Source: G020354085 sp964629975 | GTDB lineage: Bacteria > Pseudomonadota > Gammaproteobacteria > Acidiferrobacterales > Sulfurifustaceae | Direction: 5' to 3' | Assembly: GCA_964629975.1 (NCBI GenBank) | Contig: CAZVUN010000081.1 | Coordinates: forward strand, 1 to 13,949 | Length of the DNA stretch: 13,949 bases | Shown here: piece after piece, positions 7,811 to 12,782 of the stretch | How the letters are laid out: each line of letters starts with the position of its first letter | How positions within the stretch are numbered: position 1 is the first letter of the stretch | Notes under the pieces: generated by a model | The model's database searches: none | What the model was told of the DNA's origin: nothing | What the model saw: only the letters and a program-made list of their open reading frames with translations | Translations under genes and position numbers: made by a program

Positions 7811-8383
7811 TCAGCGCAGCTGGGTGATGTAGACGGCCAGGGCCGCGTAGATCGCGAGGTTGGCGAGCAGGTTCCAGTGGCCGTTGTTGTTCTTGCACAC
7901 CTGCCAGTCGAAGAAGCGCACGGCCGGATCGGTCAGGCGCGCGAGCCGCGGCCAGAAGCGGTTGGTGCGCGCGCAGTAGGCGCGGTACGGCTCGCCGAGC
8001 AGCGCATCGAGGCGCTTTTCCTCGCGCGCCACGCGATTGAACATGTAGAAGTAGTACAGCACGGCAAACGCACCGGCGATGTAGGGATTGCCGAGCAGCA
8101 ACACCAGCCCGAGCAGCATGATGAGGCGCCCGAGGTACATGGGGTTGCGCACCAGCACGTACGGCCCGCGTGCGGTGAGCTGCTCGTTCTTCACCAGCGA
8201 GGCGAACGCCCACACCTGGATGAGCTCGCCGGCGAGCGAGATGCCAAGCCCCCACCACAGCCACTCGCGCCGCGCGTACACCGCGATGGCGAGGAGCGCC
8301 CCGACCGCCAGCAGATAGCGCGACTTGAGCAGCAGCCGGCGGGCGGTCGGGTTGTTGAACAGGGCGTGGACGGGAGCGAGCAT
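7811..8383 (-). CDS. Membrane methyltransferase, PEMT/ICMT superfamily
   Basis: Small integral membrane protein, 190 residues, with four or five predicted helices. The SAM-dependent phospholipid/isoprenylcysteine methyltransferase signature is clear: GPYVLVRNPMYLGRLIM at about residues 73-89 (RxPxYxG-type motif), a hydrophobic hairpin, and then REEKRLDALLGEPYRAYCART with the conserved Glu pair and NRFWPRL. The C-terminal tail ends in another hydrophobic segment. The substrate is unknown. Neighbours dgkA, plcP-like and agt-like genes all act on membrane lipids, so a phospholipid or lipid-linked substrate is plausible, but many bacterial relatives with other or unknown substrates exist. ATG 8383 is the only reasonable start; it has no Shine-Dalgarno, and a consensus -10 lies just upstream, giving a leader of only about 17 nt. 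Confidence 0.85.
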   Translation of the reverse strand: MLAPVHALFNNPTARRLLLKSRYLLAVGALLAIAVYARREWLWWGLGISLAGELIQVWAFASLVKNEQLTARGPYVLVRNPMYLGRLIMLLGLVLLLGNPYIAGAFAVLYYFYMFNRVAREEKRLDALLGEPYRAYCARTNRFWPRLARLTDPAVRFFDWQVCKNNNGHWNLLANLAIYAALAVYITQLR

Positions 8384-8406
8384 GGGGCGGCGGGTCGAGG
8401 GCGGCG

Positions 8407-8412
8407 ATTATA
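8407..8412 (-). promoter_or_regulatory. Consensus -10 element upstream of the PEMT/ICMT-like gene
   Basis: A perfect TATAAT on the minus strand in the 47-bp gap between the dgkA stop and ATG 8383. In DNA this GC-rich a perfect hexamer at this place is unlikely to be random. No good -35 is found 16-18 nt upstream (TGTGAT at 17), so an activator may be needed. It implies the methyltransferase gene can be transcribed separately from dgkA. Confidence 0.5.
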
Positions 8413-8430
8413 CGGGCAGCCGCACGCCGA

Positions 8431-8814
8431 TCACAGGCGCGGCAGCAGGATCGCCGCCCAGGTGAATACCACGAACAGCAGCGCCAGCAGCACCGCCGCC
8501 GAGCCCATGTCCTTGGCGCGGCCGGAGAGCTTGTGCCGTTCCTTGCCGATGCGGTCGACGGTCGCCTCGATCGCCGAATTGAGCAGCTCCACGATCAGCA
8601 CCAGCACCAGGCTGCCGATGAGCGCGATGCGCTCGAGCGCGTCGTGGCCGAGCCAGTAGCCGAGGGGCGCGAGCAGCACGAACAGCACGAACTCCTGGCG
8701 GAAGGCCGCCTCCTTGCTGAGCGCGGCGCGCAGCCCGGCCATGGAATAGCCGCCGGCACGTGCGATGCGCGCCATGTCGCCCATGCTGCGCCAGATCTTC
8801 TTGAGCAGTTTCAT
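8431..8814 (-). CDS. dgkA: Diacylglycerol kinase (DgkA, prokaryotic trimeric type)
   Basis: Small integral inner-membrane kinase that phosphorylates diacylglycerol with ATP to phosphatidic acid, returning diacylglycerol to phospholipid synthesis. It has 127 residues (E. coli DgkA has 122). Conserved residues align with E. coli at a constant offset of 7: Glu35 in EAAFRQE (E. coli Glu28), catalytic Glu76, Asn79 and Glu83 in ELLNSAIEATVDRIG (Glu69, Asn72, Glu76), and Lys101 in AKDMGSAA (Lys94). An amphipathic N-terminal segment and three membrane helices are visible. ATG 8814 was chosen over the longer reading to 8907 because GAGGAG lies 3 nt upstream and the family begins here; the extra 31 residues are Arg-rich and cross the regulatory repeats. 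It diverges from the plcP-like gene, whose product would make diacylglycerol. Confidence 0.95.
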   Translation of the reverse strand: MKLLKKIWRSMGDMARIARAGGYSMAGLRAALSKEAAFRQEFVLFVLLAPLGYWLGHDALERIALIGSLVLVLIVELLNSAIEATVDRIGKERHKLSGRAKDMGSAAVLLALLFVVFTWAAILLPRL

Positions 8815-8841
8815 CGTCTCCTCGGGGTCGGTGGCACGCGC

Positions 8842-8876
8842 AGGATAGTGACGCCTGCGTGACGCGCGCATGACAG
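8842..8876 (-). promoter_or_regulatory. Pho-box-like repeat array and -10 upstream of dgkA
   Basis: On the minus strand, heptamers CTGTCAT (8876-8870), GCGTCAC (8865-8859) and GCGTCAC (8854-8848) recur with an exact 11-bp period. The first equals the PhoB half-site consensus; the others match it at 5 of 7 when C or T is allowed last. A weaker fourth unit, CCGTGAT, lies one period upstream (8887-8881). The 18-bp box formed by the first two units ends 11 nt before a -10-like TATCCT (8847-8842), close to the classical Pho-box distance. The predicted transcript would start near 8835 with the dgkA ribosome site in its short leader. PhoB is inferred; other OmpR-family regulators also use 11-bp direct repeats. 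Confidence 0.45.
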
Positions 8877-8889
8877 CATCATCACGGGA

Positions 8890-8923
8890 TTGTAAATCAG
8901 CTTTCACGCGCTTGCGGCATGCT
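8890..8923 (+). promoter_or_regulatory. Second Pho-box-like site, facing the plcP-like gene
   Basis: On the plus strand TTGTAAA (8890-8896), a 4-nt spacer and CTTTCAC (8901-8907) form an 18-bp element like the E. coli Pho box (first half 4 of 7, second half 6 of 7). A poor -10-like CATGCT (8918-8923) follows 10 nt later, and the ATG is at 8955. The stretch TTGTAAATCAG is AT-rich against its surroundings. The support is the geometry more than the base matches. Confidence 0.35.
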
Positions 8924-8944
8924 GCGCGCTGCCAATCCTCACAT

Positions 8945-8950
8945 TGGAGG
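8945..8950 (+). promoter_or_regulatory. Shine-Dalgarno of the plcP-like gene
   Basis: TGGAGG 4 nt before ATG 8955. It fixes this start over an in-frame ATG at 8919, which has no ribosome site and lies in the candidate -10. Confidence 0.7.
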
Positions 8951-8954
8951 CAGC

Positions 8955-9758
8955 ATGGCGGATGCGTTGCGGTTTCGCGCGATCTTCATCTCGGACGTCC
9001 ACCTCGGTACCCGTTCCTGCAAGGCCGAATTTCTCCTCGATTTCCTCCAGCACACCGAATCGCAGTACCTCTACCTGGTTGGCGACATCATCGACTTCTG
9101 GAGCCTGCGCAACGGCTGGTACTGGCCGGCGCTGCACAACCGCGTCATCCAGGCGGTCATGGAAAAGGCCGCGCGCGGCACCGAGGTGATCTTCGTCCCG
9201 GGCAATCACGACGAGCTGTTCCGTGACCACATCGGCCGGGTGTTCGGCGGCGTGCGCCTGGCCGCCGATGTGGTGCACCGCACGGCGGACGGGCGCCGGC
9301 TGCTCGTGCTGCACGGCGATGAGTTCGACTCCATCGTCATGCACAGCAAATGGCTGGCGCACATCGGCTCGTGGATCTACGACGCGCTGCTGTACGCCAA
9401 CCGCTGGGTCAACCTGGTGCGCCGGCGCCTCGGGCTGCGCTACTGGTCGCTCGCGGCCTACGCCAAGCAGAAGACCAAGGGCGCGGTGAACTTCATCAGC
9501 AACTTCGAGCACGCCCTGGTGCACGAGGCGCACCGCCGCCGCGTCGATGGCGTGGTGTGCGGCCACATCCACAAGGCCGAAATCCGTGAGGTCGATGGCG
9601 TCCTGTACTGCAATGACGGCGACTGGGTGGAGAGCTGCACGGCGCTCGTCGAGCGCGCCAACGGGGCGCTGGCGGTCATCCACTGGGCCGATGAAAGCGT
9701 ATTGCTGCTCGATGAATCCTCGAGCGCGCCCACGCCGCTGCCACAGGCGGTCGGATGA
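8955..9758 (+). CDS. plcP: PlcP-like metallophosphoesterase (intracellular phospholipase C; LpxH-related)
   Basis: Calcineurin-like phosphoesterase of 267 residues with the five metal-site blocks: SDVHLG (Asp14, His16), GDIIDFW (Asp44), GNHDE (Asn84, His85), HGDEFD (His120) and GHIHKAEI (His204, His206). The overall pattern (SDVHLGTRSCKAEFLLDFL, RNGWYWPALHN, LGLRYWSLAAYAK, NDGDWVESCTALVE) is that of PlcP, the PhoB-regulated phospholipase C of alphaproteobacteria such as Sinorhizobium meliloti. It cleaves phospholipids in the cytoplasm to diacylglycerol plus a phosphoalcohol during phosphate starvation. Automatic pipelines often call such proteins UDP-2,3-diacylglucosamine diphosphatase, but LpxH proper has GNRD in place of GNHD and differs in its cap. 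No signal peptide is seen. The gene overlaps the downstream glycosyltransferase by ATGA, the PlcP-Agt arrangement. An LpxH2-like activity of unknown substrate remains the alternative. Confidence 0.8.
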   Translation: MADALRFRAIFISDVHLGTRSCKAEFLLDFLQHTESQYLYLVGDIIDFWSLRNGWYWPALHNRVIQAVMEKAARGTEVIFVPGNHDELFRDHIGRVFGGVRLAADVVHRTADGRRLLVLHGDEFDSIVMHSKWLAHIGSWIYDALLYANRWVNLVRRRLGLRYWSLAAYAKQKTKGAVNFISNFEHALVHEAHRRRVDGVVCGHIHKAEIREVDGVLYCNDGDWVESCTALVERANGALAVIHWADESVLLLDESSSAPTPLPQAVG

Positions 9759-10795
9759 GGCTCGCGATCGTCAGCGACGCCTGGTACCCGCAGGTCAACG
9801 GGGTCGTCAAGACACTGACCTATACGCGCGATGAGCTGCTCAAGCTCGGCCACACGGTCGAGATGATCACGCCCGAGGGTTTCCGCACCGTCCCCTGCCC
9901 GACCTATCCGGAGATCCGCCTCGCGGTGCTCCCCGGGCGTGCCGTGGCCCGCCGCCTCGAGGCGTTCGCGCCCGAGGCCGTGCACATCTCGACCGAAGGG
10001 CCATTGGGGCTCGCCGCGCGCGCCTGGTGCCTGCGCCACGATTTTCCCTTCACCACGAGCTTCCACACGCAGTTTCCGGAGTACGTGCAGTTGCGCACGC
10101 GCCTGCCGCTCGGGGTGTCGTACGCCTTCATGCGCTGGTTCCACAATGCCGGGCGCTGCACCATGGTGGCGACGCGCACGCTGCATGAGCGACTCGCGGC
10201 CCGCGGCTTTCGCCACCTCGGCCTGTGGTCGCGGGGGGTTGATACGGAGCTGTTTCGTCCGCGCCCCAAGGACGCGCTCACGGACGCACGCCCGATCTTT
10301 CTCTACATGGGCAGGGTCGCGATCGAGAAGAACATCGAGGCGTTTCTGGCGCTCGATCTGCCGGGCACGAAGGTGGTGATCGGCGACGGACCGGACCTGC
10401 GCCTGCTGCAACAGCGCTACCCGGCGGCGCGCTTCCTCGGCTACAAGAGTGGCGAGGACCTCGCGCGCCACGTGGCGGCGGCCGATGTGTTCGTGTTCCC
10501 GAGCCGCACCGATACCTTTGGACTGGTGCTGATCGAGGCGCTCGCCTGCGGCGTGCCGGTCGCGGCCTATCCGGTGCAGGGGCCGATCGATGTGATCGAC
10601 GATGGCGTGACCGGGGTGCTCGATGAGGACCTGCGGGGTGCGGCGCTGCGCGCGCTCGCGCTCGATCCGGCGAGGTGCCGGGCGGCGGCCGAGCGCTACA
10701 CCTGGGCGGCGTGCACGCGCCAGTTTCTGGCGCACCTCGAGGCGGCGCGCGCGGTGCCGGCCGCGCGCGCGGTCAGGCAGCCGGCTTCCAGGTAA
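9755..10795 (+). CDS. agt: Agt-like GT4 glycosyltransferase (diacylglycerol glycosyltransferase)
   Basis: GT-B fold, family GT4, 346 residues. The N-terminal acceptor domain has SDAWYPQVNGVVKTL near residues 7-21, PTYPEIRLAVLPGR, VHISTEGPLGLAAR and TSFHTQFPEYV. The C-terminal donor domain has LWSRGVDTELFRPR, YMGRVAIEKNIEAFL, IGDGPDLRLL and the EX7E block FPSRTDTFGLVLIEALACGVPVAAY, where Glu contacts the nucleotide-sugar. The pattern fits Agt, which glycosylates diacylglycerol to glucosyl- or glucuronosyl-diacylglycerol during phosphate limitation; relatives are also annotated as alpha-mannosyltransferases (MgtA/PimB type). Translation is coupled to the plcP-like gene by an ATGA overlap, so product (diacylglycerol) passes between co-made enzymes. 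The last 23 nt overlap the gcvPB end tail to tail. Which sugar is used is not readable from sequence. Confidence 0.8.
   Translation: MRLAIVSDAWYPQVNGVVKTLTYTRDELLKLGHTVEMITPEGFRTVPCPTYPEIRLAVLPGRAVARRLEAFAPEAVHISTEGPLGLAARAWCLRHDFPFTTSFHTQFPEYVQLRTRLPLGVSYAFMRWFHNAGRCTMVATRTLHERLAARGFRHLGLWSRGVDTELFRPRPKDALTDARPIFLYMGRVAIEKNIEAFLALDLPGTKVVIGDGPDLRLLQQRYPAARFLGYKSGEDLARHVAAADVFVFPSRTDTFGLVLIEALACGVPVAAYPVQGPIDVIDDGVTGVLDEDLRGAALRALALDPARCRAAAERYTWAACTRQFLAHLEAARAVPAARAVRQPASR
10745..10770. terminator. GC hairpin at the agt/gcvPB convergent junction, possible terminator
   Basis: GCGCGCGCGG and CCGCGCGCGC form a perfect 10-bp stem around a 6-nt loop. It lies inside the end of agt on plus and 2 nt past the gcvPB stop on minus. 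No T-tract follows on either strand, so it is not a standard intrinsic terminator; it could still stall polymerase or protect 3' ends. Alternating GC could also be coding-sequence bias (Ala-Arg codons). Confidence 0.25.
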
Positions 10796-12224
10796 GATCG
10801 AGCTCGCGCGCCGCCTTGACGTCGTCGAGGCGCTTGACCGGGAGGGTGTGCGGCGCGCCTTTCACCAGCTCGGCCTGGCTGCGCGCTTCCTGCGCGATCT
10901 CCTTCATCGCCGCAACGAACCGGTCGAGCTCTTCCTTGGCCTCGGTTTCGGTCGGCTCGATCAGGAAGCACTCCGGCACGAGCAGCGGGAAGTAGGTGGT
11001 CGGGGCGTGGAAGCCCTTGTCGAGCAGGCGCTTGGCCACGTCCATGGCGATGACGCCGGTCTGGTCCTTCAGACCCTTGAGCGTCAGGATGAACTCGTGG
11101 GTCGCACGGCGCTTCGGGAAGGCGGCGACGAAGCCGGCCCGGGTGAGCTCGGCCATCACGTAGTTGGCATTGAGCGTGGAGTACTCGGCCACGCGTTGCA
11201 TGCCCGCGCGCCCGAGCAGGCGCGCGTATACGTAGGCGCGCAGCAGCACGCCGGCATTGCCCATGTGGGCGCTCAGCCGCCCGATGGTCTGCGGGCGGGT
11301 CTTCTCCGTCTCCCAGAAATACTTGTCCTGCACCTTGCCCACGAGCGGCACCGGCAGGAACGGCGCCAGACGTTCGTTGGCCGCCACCGGACCGGCGCCC
11401 GGGCCGCCGCCGCCGTGCGGTGTCGAGAAGGTCTTGTGCAGGTTCATGTGGATCACATCGAAGCCCATGTCGCCCGGCTTGACCTTGCCCAGGATGGCAT
11501 TGAGGTTGGCGCCGTCGTAGTAGAGCAGCCCGCCGGCGTCGTGCACGATGCGGGCGATCGCCTCGATGTTGCGCTCGAACACCCCGAGCGTCGAGGGATT
11601 GGTGAGCATCAGTCCCGCGGTGTGCGGACCGACCGCGGCCTTGAGCGCGGCGAGATCGACGTCGCCGTCGGCGTTGGTCGGGATCTCGCGCACCGTATAG
11701 CCGCACATCACCGCGGTCGCCGGGTTGGTGCCGTGCGCCGCATCCGGCACCAGGATCTCACGGCGCGCATGGTCGGCCCGGGAATCATGGTAGGCACGGA
11801 TCATGGCCACACCGGCGAACTCGCCCTGCGCGCCGGCGAGCGGGGTGAGCGAACAGGCCGCCATGCCGGTCACGTCCTTGAGGATCTCCTGCAGCTCGTA
11901 AAGGCAGGCGAGAAAGCCCTGGCCGGTCGATTCCGGCGCGTGCGGGTGCCGCCCGAGCAGCGGCGGCAGCATCGCGAGCGTGTTGCAGGCGCGCGGGTTG
12001 TACTTCATGGTGCAGGAGCCGAGCGGGTAGAAGTGCGTGTCGATCGAGAAGTTCTTCTGCGACAGCCGCGTGTAGTGCCGCACCGCCTGCAGCTCCGAGA
12101 CCTCCGGCAGCAGCGGACGCTGCGTGCGGCGCAGGTGCTGCGGGATGTCCGTTACCGCGGCCGGCGTGCGCGGGGCCTGCGAAGCGTTGCACCGGCCGGG
12201 CCGGGAGTGCTCAAAGATCAACAT
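10773..12224 (-). CDS. gcvPB: Glycine dehydrogenase (decarboxylating) P-protein subunit 2
   Basis: C-terminal-half subunit of the two-gene glycine decarboxylase of the glycine cleavage system, 483 residues, cytoplasmic, forming a heterotetramer with GcvPA. It decarboxylates glycine and passes the aminomethyl group to lipoyl-GcvH. The PLP-binding lysine is Lys264 in HMNLHKTFSTPHGGGGPG. Other conserved blocks are THFYPLGSCTMKYNP, SLTPLAGAQGEFAG, PDAAHGTNPATA, TNPSTLGVFE and YYDGANLNAILG. The N-terminus MLIFEHSRPGR is typical of the subunit and supports ATG 12224; GAGG is 9 nt upstream. The gene lies 39 nt after tpx, which separates it from gcvPA, and probably shares their transcript. Its end overlaps agt by 23 bp. 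Confidence 0.96.
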   Translation of the reverse strand: MLIFEHSRPGRCNASQAPRTPAAVTDIPQHLRRTQRPLLPEVSELQAVRHYTRLSQKNFSIDTHFYPLGSCTMKYNPRACNTLAMLPPLLGRHPHAPESTGQGFLACLYELQEILKDVTGMAACSLTPLAGAQGEFAGVAMIRAYHDSRADHARREILVPDAAHGTNPATAVMCGYTVREIPTNADGDVDLAALKAAVGPHTAGLMLTNPSTLGVFERNIEAIARIVHDAGGLLYYDGANLNAILGKVKPGDMGFDVIHMNLHKTFSTPHGGGGPGAGPVAANERLAPFLPVPLVGKVQDKYFWETEKTRPQTIGRLSAHMGNAGVLLRAYVYARLLGRAGMQRVAEYSTLNANYVMAELTRAGFVAAFPKRRATHEFILTLKGLKDQTGVIAMDVAKRLLDKGFHAPTTYFPLLVPECFLIEPTETEAKEELDRFVAAMKEIAQEARSQAELVKGAPHTLPVKRLDDVKAARELDLTWKPAA

Positions 12225-12242
12225 CGGTACAAACCTCGGTAC
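12224..12242. repeat. Short direct repeat at the gcvPB start
   Basis: TCGGTAC occurs at 12224-12230 and 12236-12242, a 12-bp period, spanning the gcvPB leader and the first base of its start codon. It could be a binding site or chance. Confidence 0.25.
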
Positions 12243-12263
12243 GTGACGTGGCGGTCGGTGCGA

Positions 12264-12764
12264 TCACTTGAGCGCGGCGAGCGCCTTGTCGTAGTCCGGC
12301 TCCTGCTTGATCTCCGGCACCAGCTCGGTATGCACGACCTTGTCGTTCTCGTCGATGACGACGATGGCCCGTGCCGTGATGCCCTTGAGCGGGCCGTCCT
12401 GGATGAGCACGCCGTAGTCCTTGGCGAAATTGCGGTCGCGCATCATCGACAGCGTCTTGACCTTGTCGGTGTTCTCGGCGGCGCAGAAACGCTTCATCGC
12501 GAACGGCAGGTCAGCCGAGACGATCAGCATCACGCAGTTCGGGTACTTCGCCGCATGGTCGTTGAACTTCTTCGTCGACATCGCGCACACCGGCGTGTCG
12601 AGACTGGGCACGATGTTGAGCAGCTTCTTCTTGCCCTTGAAGTCCGCAAGCGACAGGTCGTTGAGGTCGGTGTCGGTGAGCTTGAAGTCGGGGGCAGTGC
12701 TGCCCACCTTCGGCAACTCGCCGTTGGTATTGATCGGGCTGCCGGCAAGCGTGATTTGGGCCAT
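12264..12764 (-). CDS. tpx: Thiol peroxidase (atypical 2-Cys peroxiredoxin Tpx)
   Basis: Peroxiredoxin of 166 residues that reduces hydrogen peroxide and lipid hydroperoxides with electrons from thioredoxin. The peroxidatic Cys60 lies in PSLDTPVCAMST with Thr57, the resolving Cys94 in KRFCAAEN (compare Cys61 and Cys95 of E. coli Tpx), and the active-site Arg is probably Arg132 in GITARAIVV. An extra Cys77 is present. The N-terminal GSPINTNGELPKVGSTAPDF beta-hairpin is the Tpx subfamily hallmark. Full length, no signal sequence. ATG 12764 has a strong ribosome site, AAGGAGGA, 6 nt upstream. The gene sits 18 nt after gcvPA and 39 nt before gcvPB, so it is almost certainly co-transcribed with glycine decarboxylase, which is unusual. 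Confidence 0.97.
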   Translation of the reverse strand: MAQITLAGSPINTNGELPKVGSTAPDFKLTDTDLNDLSLADFKGKKKLLNIVPSLDTPVCAMSTKKFNDHAAKYPNCVMLIVSADLPFAMKRFCAAENTDKVKTLSMMRDRNFAKDYGVLIQDGPLKGITARAIVVIDENDKVVHTELVPEIKQEPDYDKALAALK

Positions 12765-12770
12765 GGGCGT

Positions 12771-12778
12771 TCCTCCTT
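12771..12778 (-). promoter_or_regulatory. Strong Shine-Dalgarno of tpx
   Basis: AAGGAGGA in the 18-nt gap between gcvPA and tpx, 6 nt before ATG. It is the best ribosome site in the window and suggests tpx is translated at a higher rate than its flanking gcv genes from one mRNA. Confidence 0.7.
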
Positions 12779-12782
12779 GGGG

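Noticed and set aside
8815..8907. 31-residue N-terminal extension of DgkA
   Set aside because: ATG 8814 has GAGGAG just upstream and matches the family's length; the extension crosses the candidate promoter and is not conserved-looking.
8955..9758. Annotation as lpxH (UDP-2,3-diacylglucosamine diphosphatase)
   Set aside because: The GNHD and NDGDWVESC patterns, RNGWYWP block and coupling to an Agt-like gene fit PlcP; LpxH proper has GNRD. Kept as an alternative only.
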